A stretch of 64,000 nucleotides of DNA from Candidatus Bathyarchaeum tardum (GCA_029762755.1 JARVGH010000007.1:51488-115487); one strand, 5' to 3'; positions 17,575-27,041 are shown, counted from the first letter of the stretch. The notes: generated from the letters alone by a model not told the origin. Program-made: numbers and translations.

Positions 17575-17758
17575 ACTAACACACCTTGCTGCTTTTATGA
17601 TATATGCATCCAGAGCAAAAGGTGTAAGCGAACAAAAGTAAATATAGTTTTTCATGAAGTAAGACACACTAATTAGGTGAAAAATATCAAAGAACTAAAT
17701 AAGAAAAGACGCATATATTACCTGGATTGTTTCCTCCATAATTTCTGTTGGTGATTTC

Positions 17759-18178
17759 ATGGTTGAACCGTTTGTTGCTAACATTAATTTTGGGTTACAA
17801 ATAATAATTTTAATTATAATAATCAGTAGTCTTGTCCTCAAAAAAAGGAGCTCATATTTTTCCCACGGAATCACAATGCTGATTGCCATTATTTTAAACG
17901 CCATTTCTTTTCTATTTGTGATGGGGCCTTCATTATTTGGCTTGAAACAATTTATTTTCGCTCAACCATCCCATATAATTTCAATATTTTTATTAATCCA
18001 TGCAAGTGTCGGAACATTGGCTGAAATTGTTGGAGGCTGGCTGATTGTTTCTTGGCGGTTGAGGTCAGGGGTAAAATATTGTGCACAAAACAGGAAAATT
18101 ATGAAATATGTTTTGATTCTATGGTTAATTTCATTATTTTCAGGTTTTGTGGTATATTCTCTACTTTATGTAGTATGA
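17759..18178 (+). CDS. Four-helix membrane protein, DUF420-like
   Basis: A 139-residue integral membrane protein with four predicted spans. The pattern of a histidine in the second span region (SHGITM), HASVGTLAEIVGGWLIV in the third, and RKIMKYVLILWLISLFSG in the last resembles the DUF420 family, some members of which act in cytochrome oxidase assembly. GGTGATTTC precedes the ATG. The family call is by pattern and function is not known here. Confidence 0.7.
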   Translation: MVEPFVANINFGLQIIILIIIISSLVLKKRSSYFSHGITMLIAIILNAISFLFVMGPSLFGLKQFIFAQPSHIISIFLLIHASVGTLAEIVGGWLIVSWRLRSGVKYCAQNRKIMKYVLILWLISLFSGFVVYSLLYVV

Positions 18179-18249
18179 TCTAATTGGGTTTGAAACCATA
18201 AGATATTTAATTGAACTTAACTAAGACAATAAGGGGGGTTTGTTTTAGC

Positions 18250-18700
18250 CTGTCAAAAAACAGAGTGTATTTTATTTTAATAATTGTTTCAGTCTCGTTT
18301 TTCAGTTTTTTTGTTCCATTGGCAGGAGCGATTGTTCCGGAAGTTCAGAACGTGATTTTTTGGAATGATGGAACTGAAACGATTTTGAACGTGACAATTT
18401 ACCATACACCTTTAACTTCGCTTCATTATGTAAATCAAGTTGAAGTAGATATTGAAGGAGCCATTAAGTTATCCAGTTACACAGACTGACATAACCTTTA
18501 CAACGTCAATTAATCTAGGAGAAATCGCGGGAACACCCCTAGCAAGAGTGAGGGCATTTTGCATTCTTGATGGTTGGAGTTCATGGACAAACCAACAAAG
18601 CATACCAGAGTTTTCTTCATGGATAATTGTTGTTCTATCATTAGCCACTATTTTAGCACTTATTATAGTCAAAAAGAGATGGAGAAATCTGCAACCATAA
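18250..18700 (+). pseudogene. Secreted/anchored PEF-type C-terminal protein, split by a frameshift
   Basis: Two frames make one protein. The first has a signal peptide (lysine/arginine then a long hydrophobic stretch ending PLAGA) and runs to a TGA at 18487-18489. The second, offset by one base, is open from about 18452 and gives an Ig-like segment followed by IPEFSSWIIVVLSLATILAL and a basic tail, a PEF-CTERM-like sorting signal. Removing one base between about 18450 and 18480 would join them into about 150 residues. A CTG at 18250-18252 after AGGGGGG best fits the signal peptide start; a TTG at 18211 is the alternative. Sequence error or decay cannot be told apart. Confidence 0.6.
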
Positions 18701-18858
18701 AGTTAGTAAACATATTGTAATCTTTAGCCCAAGGCGAGATTACTTTCACTGACCTCTCCCCTCTTTGCTACTGTTTGTTAGGACATTCACCTTAAAACTG
18801 TTCGAATACAACCTCTACCTCGAATAAAATACATCTAACAACTTTAAGGGTGAATAAC

Positions 18859-19812
18859 ATGTCAGAAGATAACGATTTAAAAAATCTCCCAGGTGTCGGG
18901 CCTGCTACAGCTACTAAATTAAAATCTGCAGGGTACACAACTTCAGAAGCCCTTTCTGTGACCCCACCCAAAGAAATCACAGAAAAAACAGGAATAGGAT
19001 TTAACACCATTCTAAAAATCGTGCAAGCCGCAAGAGAGCAAATAGGAATAGATTTCATCACTGCAGAAGAGTTATGGAAAAAAAGACAAGACATGAAAAG
19101 ATGCACAACAGGATCCGAAAATCTCAACAATCTCATGGGTGGCGGAATCGAAACACAAGCAATGACCGAACTAATCGGAGAATACGGAGTAGGAAAAACC
19201 CAAATCTGTTTATCCCTGTGCGTTAGAGTTCAACTTCCAGAAGAACAAAACGGATTAAACGGAAAAGTTGTGTACATAGACACAGAAGGAACATTCATCC
19301 CCGAACGAGTCTTCCAAATAGCCGAATCATTAGGTCTAGACCCCCACGAAACATTAGACAACATATTTCTTGCACGAGCATACAATAGCAGCCACCAAGA
19401 ATTACTAACAGAACACCTCTTCAAATTCTGCCCAGAAAACAATGTCAAACTAGTTGTTGTCGACTCCATGATTGGACACTTCAGAGGAGAATATGTTGGT
19501 CGAGAAAACCTTTCAGAACGCCAACAAAAACTTAACAGTCAATTACACAAGCTACTTAGATTGACAGAAGCTTTCAACATTTCAGTAGTAATTACAAATC
19601 AAGTTCAAGCAAACCCTACAGCCTTCTTCGGAGATCCCAACAAGCCAGCAGGAGGAAACGTCATGGCTCACGCATCAACACACAGAGTTTACCTACGAAA
19701 AGGTGGAAAAGGAACACGAATTGCAACAGTAATAGATTCACCATACCTACCAGAAGAAAAAGTGCGATTTAAAATCACAGAGAAAGGCGTAGAAGACGCT
19801 GTAGAAGATTAA
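18859..19812 (+). CDS. radA: DNA repair and recombination protein RadA
   Basis: A 317-residue archaeal RecA/Rad51 recombinase that forms filaments for strand exchange. The N-terminal domain has a helix-hairpin-helix (NLPGVGPATATKLKSAGY). The ATPase core carries Walker A GEYGVGKTQI, Walker B KLVVVDSM, the YVGRENLSERQQ region, and GGNVMAHASTHRVYLRKG. The ATG at 18859 follows GGTGA; the GTG nine bases upstream overlaps that site and is not used here. Confidence 0.97.
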   Translation: MSEDNDLKNLPGVGPATATKLKSAGYTTSEALSVTPPKEITEKTGIGFNTILKIVQAAREQIGIDFITAEELWKKRQDMKRCTTGSENLNNLMGGGIETQAMTELIGEYGVGKTQICLSLCVRVQLPEEQNGLNGKVVYIDTEGTFIPERVFQIAESLGLDPHETLDNIFLARAYNSSHQELLTEHLFKFCPENNVKLVVVDSMIGHFRGEYVGRENLSERQQKLNSQLHKLLRLTEAFNISVVITNQVQANPTAFFGDPNKPAGGNVMAHASTHRVYLRKGGKGTRIATVIDSPYLPEEKVRFKITEKGVEDAVED

Positions 19813-19872
19813 AAACAGGAGTGATATAACATTAGGAAACACCGATAGATGAATCTATTCATTAAAGTCAGG

Positions 19873-20724
19873 TCATTTTATCGTAGTTTCTTTTTTAATT
19901 ATTTTAGTTAAAGGCGATTTTGCTTTTTTTGACGGTGAGGACGTCACAGGTTTTTTTGTGGAATCTTTTTGTGTTGGAGCCGAAAGTTTGTGGATACGAG
20001 ATTTTGTGTTTCCGGTGATTGCGTCTATTGTCAAAGTGGCTTCTTTATTCGTCTTTAGGTTTTTGACAACAACATCGTACATAGGTTTGTAGATTAAAGT
20101 GCGCTCATTAACATCGAATAATTCATCATGGATGCAGGTTATATTTTCAGGGCGGTTAACAATTTTGGATTTTAATAGGTCGATTTCTTTTTGGTTATTT
20201 AGTTGACTATTTTCAAATTTTTGGTCAACAGCCCTTAGAACGTTTTCGGGTTGTTCTTCAAAGGGTACAAGAGGTAACTCTTCAAGACCAACTTTACTCC
20301 AATGGCTATCAAAGACAAGGCGAATTTTTTCATTAATTTTGTAGCGACCTTCTCCAGTTAACTTTACTATTTTTGTTGCAGAATTAAGATGATCCTTCAA
20401 AGAGACGGGTTCAACTTTTCCCCCATATAAAGTTAGGTTCAACATAGTTTCATTAACCTGAATGTTGTGTGTCCAGTTTTTTGAGTAATCAATATGGTAT
20501 TCAGCTTCTGCAACCAAATAAGGTTCATAATATTTTTCAATTGAAATAATCTGTACTTCGTGAGGTTTAGGGTTCATGAAAAACATCTTACTAAATAGTC
20601 CAGTTTTCATTTTTTCAGCGGTTGCCCTAATTGATTTTGAATCAATACGTGATTTGTAAACGATGACCTTGCGTTCAACAATATTCTCGGGAATAGGACC
20701 AATATGTACCAATAGAAACGCCAA
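19873..20724 (-). CDS. Hypothetical protein with lysine-rich tail
   Basis: Not recognised. Up to 283 residues with a mixed alpha/beta body, no membrane segment, and a basic serine/proline/lysine-rich tail from about residue 245. A repeated-looking segment near residue 215 (VVKNLKTNKEATLTIDAITG) recalls PepSY-type folds but weakly. The start is uncertain: the TTG at 20724 is the longest option and another TTG lies four codons in. It stands convergent to radA and alone on its strand. Confidence 0.65.
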   Translation of the reverse strand: MAFLLVHIGPIPENIVERKVIVYKSRIDSKSIRATAEKMKTGLFSKMFFMNPKPHEVQIISIEKYYEPYLVAEAEYHIDYSKNWTHNIQVNETMLNLTLYGGKVEPVSLKDHLNSATKIVKLTGEGRYKINEKIRLVFDSHWSKVGLEELPLVPFEEQPENVLRAVDQKFENSQLNNQKEIDLLKSKIVNRPENITCIHDELFDVNERTLIYKPMYDVVVKNLKTNKEATLTIDAITGNTKSRIHKLSAPTQKDSTKKPVTSSPSKKAKSPLTKIIKKETTIK

Positions 20725-20967
20725 TATTTCGTAATGTTGTAGATTAAATATTATTTATGAACATAAATTATGTATTCACAATCCACTAAATTCTAAAAAA
20801 GTAGGTCAAGAACGAAAACTGAAAAACAACAGTGAAGGAGCAATGGTTTTTTAAAACTCACAAAATTGTTCAATTGCATCATATCCCCTAATTCCCACAT
20901 AATAGCAAGTAGATCACAATTTCAAGTCCTAAAGATAAAATGAGCCAGAAACGATTCAAAAAGAAAG

Positions 20968-21294
20968 TCAGGTATAGAGCCTGAAAGTGTGATTACATTT
21001 TGTGCATCTAAAAAATTGTGTTGCTCCTTCATCACCGGAACGAGTCTGTACTTGCCATGTGTATGCCAAATTGTTTTCACATTTTGGACATTTCATTTCT
21101 GCGGTAGGGTTAGTTTTTAAACCTTGGTCTTCGTTTCCTATGACCACTATTGTTTCAAGCGGTTTTTTGGGAGTAACGGTTTTGATTTCAGTTTCTTGGG
21201 TTTTTTTGCATTTACAAACTGGACAAATAAAAACTGCCCCTTCTTTGGTTCGTTTCATAACCATGCGTTTTCCACATGAAGAACAAAATTCCAT
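20968..21294 (-). CDS. tfs: Transcription factor S (TFS)
   Basis: A 108-residue protein with two zinc ribbons. The N-terminal one has CSSCGKRM and CPVCKCK. The C-terminal one has CPKCENN and CTKCNHTF and the acidic hairpin (TRSGDEGATQF) that enters the RNA polymerase secondary channel to stimulate transcript cleavage. RPB9 lacks this acidic tip, so TFS is the better call. The gene has its own ATG close to the divergent spacer. Confidence 0.95.
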   Translation of the reverse strand: MEFCSSCGKRMVMKRTKEGAVFICPVCKCKKTQETEIKTVTPKKPLETIVVIGNEDQGLKTNPTAEMKCPKCENNLAYTWQVQTRSGDEGATQFFRCTKCNHTFRLYT

Positions 21295-21371
21295 TATACT
21301 TCTCTTCCTTAGACAAGGGTAATGAATTGGGCACCATTAAATATTAACGTATTTGCAGGGTGTCAAGTACA

Positions 21372-21902
21372 CTAATGCTCTCTTTCATGTGCTGATAAAT
21401 TTCCAATTTCAGGCAAAATTAGTTTTTTAAAAGCAAGATTAATTGAATCTGGAGAGTTAGGAATACAAAAAAGTATTTTTTGTTGATCAGTTATCCCAGC
21501 TAAGGCTCGGCTAATAATTGCTGTTGAACCAAACTTGTCATAATAGAGCTTTCGAAGTATTTCTGCAAATCCAGGCATTGTTTTAATCATCAGTGGCCTT
21601 AAAGCTTCTAAGGTAATTTCGGACACGCTTAATCCAGTTCCACCACATACAATTATTACATCTATTATGTTGGAACTAATTGCATTGCCAACTTGTTTTG
21701 TGAGCATAACGCGGTCATCGGGCATAAATTGTGTTGAAACTACTTGATGACCAGCATCAGTTACAAGGTCTACAATTAAGTCAAGAGAATCAGTAACGAA
21801 GTTTTCATTTTCTTTAAACTGTTGATAAAGAGAAGAACTACAAATAATTACAGAAAAATTGATTGTTCTGGAGGATTTGGATTTATTTGTGTCTTCATTC
21901 AT
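21372..21902 (-). CDS. moaB: Molybdenum cofactor biosynthesis protein MoaB
   Basis: A 176-residue MoaB/MogA-family protein that adenylates molybdopterin before metal insertion. Family marks are IIVCGGTGLSVSE, the PGFAEILRKLYYDKFGSTAIISRALAG region, and FCIPNSPDS. The ATG at 21900-21902 is preceded by GGAGAT; a TTG 15 bases upstream would overlap that site. Confidence 0.92.
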   Translation of the reverse strand: MNEDTNKSKSSRTINFSVIICSSSLYQQFKENENFVTDSLDLIVDLVTDAGHQVVSTQFMPDDRVMLTKQVGNAISSNIIDVIIVCGGTGLSVSEITLEALRPLMIKTMPGFAEILRKLYYDKFGSTAIISRALAGITDQQKILFCIPNSPDSINLAFKKLILPEIGNLSAHEREH

Positions 21903-21972
21903 GTGCAGCATCTCCAACTATTTTCAAAGGTTAATTTAACTACAAGTAAACATTTTAGAGCATGTTTTCGAT

Positions 21973-22239
21973 TTATTTTGTCTCTTCCCAGTATTCCATT
22001 AATTGTCTGATCATTAGTGCTCTAGGGTTTTCTTCATTGTAACGAAATATACGGATTCGTCCAAAGGTTTTGTGGCGTACAAGTTTGTTGTTTTCTAAAG
22101 TCTCCAAGTGCTGATTAGTTGTAGCATAGTTTAATCCTGCACGCCTTGCAATTTCTGAGATGTTTAATTCTCCAATTTCAGATAAAATTCTTAGAATTTT
22201 AACGCGCCCTTTAGAAGAAAAAACTTCTTCGATTGCCAT
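21973..22239 (-). CDS. ArsR-like winged-helix regulator
   Basis: An 88-residue winged-helix DNA-binding protein: EVFSSKGRVKILRILSEIG, the recognition helix in NISEIARRAGLNYATTNQHL, and a wing around RHKTFGRIRIFRYNEEN. No metal-binding cysteines are visible. It starts one base after the stop of the Orc1/Cdc6 gene and is in the same transcript, so it may regulate the initiator operon. Confidence 0.9.
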   Translation of the reverse strand: MAIEEVFSSKGRVKILRILSEIGELNISEIARRAGLNYATTNQHLETLENNKLVRHKTFGRIRIFRYNEENPRALMIRQLMEYWEETK

Positions 22240-22240
22240 C

Positions 22241-23431
22241 TTAGGTACACCATCCTTTTTGTGACAGGATTTTAGTAATTTCTTGGTCTAGATCAGATGC
22301 TGGAACTCGCGACAGGCTAATCATTGTTGTTTTTCCCCGTTGCCCAACTCCAGAAACCATGGTTTCGAGTATTCCAGTAGCAGAAAGAGAATTTACATAC
22401 TTCCAAAGCTGAGTATGCCCCCGAGGTTTTTCGTTATACTCTTCACAGGCAAGAGCGTATGATTCTTCCGCGTCCCCCATGGAAACGTGAGCAGAATCGC
22501 TCTGTTTGAAGTGTCTTGCCACACCTAAAAGAAACAGTTTTTCATGTAAACTAAGTTCAACAATCATGTCTCTGCGCACAACAGGATAAACACTGGCAAC
22601 AGCATTTCTGAGACACTCCGGGGTAACTTCTTGCAGTTCCGAGGCATCAGCGTATTTACCCGCCCGCCATAATAGTTCAATAGAGTATCGGGCGTTTCCT
22701 TGCTCGGCGTTTCCCAGTTCGGCAATAAGGGTTAGAGTTTGAGGAGGCACAGTGCCGTCTATGAATGCAAGATCTACTCTGTTGGCGAGAATGTCTTCGA
22801 GTTGTGATTCTGAGTAATCGGTTAACCGTATTATGTTGCGTTGTAGAGTGCTTCTTGTGCTGGGGTCTAAAGATTCCAGTTGTTCATCCTGTCGAAGAAT
22901 GCAAATAAGGGATAATCGTTTAGGGGCGTCAATTCGGTCTTCTTGGATTCTTGAAAGATTGTACAAGGGGTCTGAGCCTTCAGTTTGGACAAGGGATTCT
23001 AATTCGTCTAAAGTTAAGATCAAGTACGCGTCTTTGTCGTCAAGAATTTGCATTAACGCTTGAAGTAATTCTTCAGCGGAGTATCCCCGTCGTGGGAAGT
23101 TAGGATAGAATTTTGCTATAGTCCGTTGAAGAATCATGAACAGACTGCCTTTGCATTCACGGCAGTTGATGTGAATGTAATTTAGATTGATTTTGCGTTC
23201 TTTTGCTTCTTTTACAATGTTTAAACCAAAATGTTGCGAAAGAACAGTTTTGCCAGTTCCGATGTTCCCCATTATTAAGGTCCGTTGAGTCATTTTTCCG
23301 GGGTTTTCTACAGTAAAACGGAAGAATTGGTTTAACAAGTTGAGTTGGAGTTTTCTGTGAAGCAATTGGGATGGGACATAGTTTATGTCAAGTTTGCTTT
23401 CATCTTTGAAAACACTAGAGTACCGCGACAT
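22241..23431 (-). CDS. cdc6: Orc1/Cdc6 replication initiator
   Basis: A 396-residue AAA+ initiator that binds origins and loads MCM. Walker A is MGNIGTGKTVLSQ (about residue 54), Walker B is LILTLDELE (about 138), sensor 1 is in LICILRQDEQLE, and sensor 2 lies in NARYSIELLWRAG. The C-terminal winged helix spans about residues 300-390. Archaeal origins often lie beside this gene, but no clear ORB-type repeat was seen in the 143-base AT-rich spacer upstream. Confidence 0.94.
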   Translation of the reverse strand: MSRYSSVFKDESKLDINYVPSQLLHRKLQLNLLNQFFRFTVENPGKMTQRTLIMGNIGTGKTVLSQHFGLNIVKEAKERKINLNYIHINCRECKGSLFMILQRTIAKFYPNFPRRGYSAEELLQALMQILDDKDAYLILTLDELESLVQTEGSDPLYNLSRIQEDRIDAPKRLSLICILRQDEQLESLDPSTRSTLQRNIIRLTDYSESQLEDILANRVDLAFIDGTVPPQTLTLIAELGNAEQGNARYSIELLWRAGKYADASELQEVTPECLRNAVASVYPVVRRDMIVELSLHEKLFLLGVARHFKQSDSAHVSMGDAEESYALACEEYNEKPRGHTQLWKYVNSLSATGILETMVSGVGQRGKTTMISLSRVPASDLDQEITKILSQKGWCT

Positions 23432-23574
23432 TTCTTAGCCCTTTTTTCCTCTTATGAATTTCATAGTGTTTTTTGTCTCTTTAAAAGGTTATTGAGGTCC
23501 CACAAAGGCGAAAATTGGTTTGACCATGCGAAATATTATAAGAAAAAAGCAACAAATATAATTGGGGATAAATT

Positions 23575-24414
23575 TTGTCAAACATTGGAGATATGTTAAC
23601 TAACATGATTTCAGACATCATTGCTGCCTTGCCAGCGATTATTGCGGCTATAATCATTGTTCTCATTGGTTATTTTGCTGGAAAATTTGTTGGCCGTGCA
23701 GTAAACAAAGTCATTGAAAAAATGGGAATAGAAAAAAGTTTTGACCAAACAGACACTGGAAAAGCCTTCAGGTCCGCAGGAATGGATATGTCCTCTTTCG
23801 TGGGAGGAGTAACTACAGCATTTATTCTAGTCATATCGATAGTACTTGCAATACAGGTCCTAAATATTGAAGGCGCAATCGGTGGGTTCCTAGTTGATCT
23901 TGCAAGTTATCTGCCCAGACTTCTCGGCGGAATAGTGATAATAGTTGTCGGAAGCGTTCTAGTTGGCTTTTTGGCCACCCTTGTTGGAAACACACTCAAA
24001 CCAATATTTCCTAAAGCTAAAGTCGAAATAGCAGACATGCTACAAAGCCTGCTTCAGATAGGATTGATAGCAGTTATCATAATCATTGCATTAGACGTAA
24101 TGTTGCTTTCAGGCGAACTTGTTTATTCACTGATTTTGGGCTTTGTCATAATTGGAGCCGGAATAGCATTAACAGATGGATTAATTAAATCCATTACCGA
24201 CGATCACAAGGAATTTGTAGACGTTGCAGGATACGCAAAATTTGTGCTGTATAGCATCTTCTTGATTATTGGTGCAGGAGCAATCTTTTCCACATTCGAA
24301 GGCGTAACAAACATAGTCGCAAACGTATCATGGGCATTCGCAATAGCAATGGGCATAGTGCTGGTTCCAGTGATTTACAGTCTAGCTAAAAAAATGAGCA
24401 AAGAAGCAAGCTGA
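23575..24414 (+). CDS. MscS-like membrane protein with conserved TM helices
   Basis: A 279-residue membrane protein with about five to seven spans. It holds repeats of the conserved TM-helix seen in small mechanosensitive channel relatives (PAIIAAIIIVLIGYFAGKFV near residue 20; LPRLLGGIVIIVVGSVLVGF near residue 118). It lacks the cytoplasmic beta-domain of true MscS, so it is closer to CmpX-like proteins. The TTG start follows GGGGAT. It is divergent from cdc6. Confidence 0.82.
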   Translation: MSNIGDMLTNMISDIIAALPAIIAAIIIVLIGYFAGKFVGRAVNKVIEKMGIEKSFDQTDTGKAFRSAGMDMSSFVGGVTTAFILVISIVLAIQVLNIEGAIGGFLVDLASYLPRLLGGIVIIVVGSVLVGFLATLVGNTLKPIFPKAKVEIADMLQSLLQIGLIAVIIIIALDVMLLSGELVYSLILGFVIIGAGIALTDGLIKSITDDHKEFVDVAGYAKFVLYSIFLIIGAGAIFSTFEGVTNIVANVSWAFAIAMGIVLVPVIYSLAKKMSKEAS

Positions 24415-24450
24415 TAACCAATCAGCCCTTTTTCTTTTTTTCTAGCATCA
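24415..24450 (+). terminator. Pyrimidine-rich terminator region
   Basis: Directly after the MscS-like stop codon the sequence runs CCCTTTTTCTTTTTTTC, a U-rich tract of the kind that terminates archaeal transcription without a strong hairpin. Confidence 0.4.
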
Positions 24451-24542
24451 AAATTATTGAAAATGTTGAAACATTTCTGCAATTTTATAATATGGAAAAC
24501 AGATGATATAGTAATCAATACCAAGGACCGGAGAAAACAAAA

Positions 24543-25724
24543 CTGAAACATAAAACATTTCTGCTCTGTTTGATTCTTATTGCAATTGTTGTTTCACCTG
24601 TTTTTTTGATAATGGTTAATAACAGTCAGGGTTCAGAACCAGAATTCTTTGTCGGCGTAGAATATGCTATCGACAACTATAGTGTTGAAGGCTGCAAAGC
24701 ATTAGTTGATAAAGTGAAAAATTACACAAACGTGTTTATTATTGACACCGTCGGGATAACGTACGACATAAACAACCTGAATGAAGTGTCCGATTACGTT
24801 TACGATTCAGGACTGCATTTTTACGTCTTCTTCATTGGTTTACGCCAGCAACAAGACGATGGCGACTTCGTTTTGAGATACAATTACTACCCCCACATGT
24901 GGATTGCAGATGCAAAAGAAAAATATGGTGTAAAATTTTTAGGCGCTTACGCCATGGATGAACCAGGAGGTCACCAGTTAGATGATGGCAGTTTCCAGAT
25001 GGTTAAATCTGCGAATAACCAATCAGAAGCTGCAGAAAATTTTGTTTACTTGCTTAACGGGCACATCAGTTATTATTCATATGCTCGAGATTGTGAAAAC
25101 ATCAAGTTACTAACTGCAGAGTATGGCTTGTACTGGTTTGTTTACAAAGCAGGATACGACATCGTTTTAGTTGAATACGCATGGAACCATAGTAGACCAT
25201 TACACACTGCCCTTTGTAGAGGAGCAGCAAACCTACAAAACAAAGAATGGGGCGTTATGGTCACATGGACGTATAATGATGTTCCTTACATTGTTTCAGG
25301 GGAAGAACTCTACGATGATTTGGTTTCAGCATATCATGCGGGGGCAAAATATGTCACAATTTTTGACCATCCGGACACAGACTATTCGGAGTATGGCATT
25401 TTAACAGATGAGCATTTTGAGGCCCTTGAAAAGTTTTGGAATTATGTGAAAGCAAACCCTTCAAAACATGGAAACTTCAAGGCTTCTGCGGTTTATGTTC
25501 TTCCTGAAAATTTTGGTTTTGGTTTTCGCAGTGAGAACGACAACATCTGGGGGTTATGGAGTGGAAACACCGATGATCGAACAGAAAAAATTTGGAATGA
25601 TGTTAACCAGTTAGTGGAAAAATATGATTTTAGTTTGGACATTGTCTTCAGTGATCCATTATACAACGACAACCTTCAATGGCTATATGAAGAAGTTTTT
25701 TTCTGGAATGAACCAATAGATTAA
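24543..25724 (+). CDS. Secreted or membrane-anchored hypothetical protein, possible TIM-barrel
   Basis: About 393 residues. An N-terminal signal or anchor (KHK then a long hydrophobic run) is followed by an extracellular body rich in aromatic residues. Alternating strand-helix order and an acidic motif FLGAYAMDEPGG, with TIFDHPDTDYSEYG later, recall glycoside-hydrolase-like barrels, but no family is recognised. The basic residues of the signal are only included if translation begins at a CTG (24543-24545), which has GGAG nine bases upstream; a TTG at 24570 is the conventional alternative. Confidence 0.75.
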   Translation: MKHKTFLLCLILIAIVVSPVFLIMVNNSQGSEPEFFVGVEYAIDNYSVEGCKALVDKVKNYTNVFIIDTVGITYDINNLNEVSDYVYDSGLHFYVFFIGLRQQQDDGDFVLRYNYYPHMWIADAKEKYGVKFLGAYAMDEPGGHQLDDGSFQMVKSANNQSEAAENFVYLLNGHISYYSYARDCENIKLLTAEYGLYWFVYKAGYDIVLVEYAWNHSRPLHTALCRGAANLQNKEWGVMVTWTYNDVPYIVSGEELYDDLVSAYHAGAKYVTIFDHPDTDYSEYGILTDEHFEALEKFWNYVKANPSKHGNFKASAVYVLPENFGFGFRSENDNIWGLWSGNTDDRTEKIWNDVNQLVEKYDFSLDIVFSDPLYNDNLQWLYEEVFFWNEPID

Positions 25725-25758
25725 CGGTCTACATCAGATGAGGGGTTATTAAGTTTCA

Positions 25759-26256
25759 ATGAACATTGATTCAACTTTAGTTTCGAATCTTTCAACCCGA
25801 GGAGTCTACATATTATTGCTTTTTATTTCAAAAGAGATTACAGTAACTGCAGGAAAACTGGGTAAACAAACGTTTCCAAGGGGATATTACACGTATACTG
25901 GATCAGCGTTAGGCAAAGGATCTTCCTTGAAACACAGAATTTCTAGGCATCTAAAGAAACACAAAAAGATGTTTTGGCACATTGATTACTTGATGGTAGA
26001 TTCTAACGTTTCAGTTAAGGCAATTGTTATTACTGAAACAGGTGAAAAAATTGAATGTAAAGTAAACAGTTACTTGATGGGAACAGTTGGAACAAAAATT
26101 TTGGTTAAGGGCTTTGGGGCTTCAGATTGTAATAATGGGTGTAAAAGTCATTTGTTGTTTTTTGCAGAATTGGTTGACCCAAACAAAATTGTTCAGGAAT
26201 TTTTAGCTCAGTTACAGTTATTGCCAGATGTATCGTCGGTTATTGTCATTAAATAA
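25759..26256 (+). CDS. GIY-YIG-like DUF123 (Uri superfamily) nuclease
   Basis: A 165-residue protein of the archaeal DUF123 group related to GIY-YIG endonucleases. The core shows RGVYILLLF, PRGYYTYTGSALGKGSS (the YIG-like strand and following arginines), RISRHLKKHKKMFWHIDYL and a late GFGASDCNNGCKSHL motif. The family is proposed to act on DNA, but substrate and role are not established. Start ATG at 25759. Confidence 0.85.
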   Translation: MNIDSTLVSNLSTRGVYILLLFISKEITVTAGKLGKQTFPRGYYTYTGSALGKGSSLKHRISRHLKKHKKMFWHIDYLMVDSNVSVKAIVITETGEKIECKVNSYLMGTVGTKILVKGFGASDCNNGCKSHLLFFAELVDPNKIVQEFLAQLQLLPDVSSVIVIK

Positions 26257-26274
26257 TAGAGTGTGTTCAAACAG

Positions 26275-26931
26275 TTATTCATTTGTGCTTCGTTTTTTTG
26301 GGATTATAGTCAAGGTTAAAAAGAATCCGGCAAGGAAACCTCCCACGTGGGCTGTGTGGGCTACGTTTTCGATTATTCCTGAGGATACATAGGTGGTTTC
26401 TGTTAAGATTGTTATGAAAACAAATAAAATAGCTGGAAGGGGCAGAGGGATGAACCCAAATAGTTTAAGGATCCATCGAAAAGGAAACAAAATAGCAAAA
26501 GCTGCAAGGATTCCAAATATTGCTCCTGAGGCGCCAATTGTAGGAATGGTTGATGAGCTATTTAGGTATGCATGGAATAGCCCAGCCATGATTCCACATA
26601 TTAGGTATAGTGCCAAAAATTTTAGGTTGCCTAGTTCTCGTTCTACTGCGTCGCCACTGAGCAATAAGAATAACATGTTAAGTCCAAGGTGAAACAGGTC
26701 GGCGTGCAAGAACATGGAAGTAACCAAAGAAGGAATGTTATTGCAGTTCATTATTTGAGCGGGTACAAGTCCATAAGTTGTAACCAATTGAGTATAAGAT
26801 TCAGGGTTTGTGATCGCTCGAATGAAAACTAGAATGTTGATTGCAATGAGTAAGTATGAAAATATTGCAATTTTTGACGACAAAGTCAATCTACCCTGAA
26901 AGGTTAACTGCATAATTCTTGTCAGGAGCAA
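26275..26931 (-). CDS. Rhomboid-family intramembrane serine protease
   Basis: A 218-residue protease with six or seven membrane spans. The catalytic serine is in GASGAIFGILAAF, the catalytic histidine in HTAHVGGFLAGFF, and the HLGLNMLFLLLSG helix of the family is present. It cleaves substrates within the membrane; natural substrates are unknown. It converges on the DUF123 gene. Confidence 0.93.
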   Translation of the reverse strand: MLLTRIMQLTFQGRLTLSSKIAIFSYLLIAINILVFIRAITNPESYTQLVTTYGLVPAQIMNCNNIPSLVTSMFLHADLFHLGLNMLFLLLSGDAVERELGNLKFLALYLICGIMAGLFHAYLNSSSTIPTIGASGAIFGILAAFAILFPFRWILKLFGFIPLPLPAILFVFITILTETTYVSSGIIENVAHTAHVGGFLAGFFLTLTIIPKKRSTNE

Positions 26932-27041
26932 TAAAATCTTTTTGTCAATAAAAATTCAGGTACTAATGAATAATTGTTAATAGGGGAACATTTACAGAAT
27001 GTTTTAATCAACAAAAACAACATCAGTCATATTAAGGGAAA

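Noticed and set aside
18790..18830. TTCGAA-containing segment resembling a tRNA T-loop upstream of radA
   Set aside because: No flanking stem pairing, no D or anticodon arm can be drawn.
20968..21294. RPB9-type RNA polymerase subunit
   Set aside because: The acidic D-E tip of the C-terminal ribbon is that of a cleavage factor (TFS).
23432..23574. Replication origin in the cdc6 upstream spacer
   Set aside because: AT-rich but short, and no ORB or repeated motif was found by eye.
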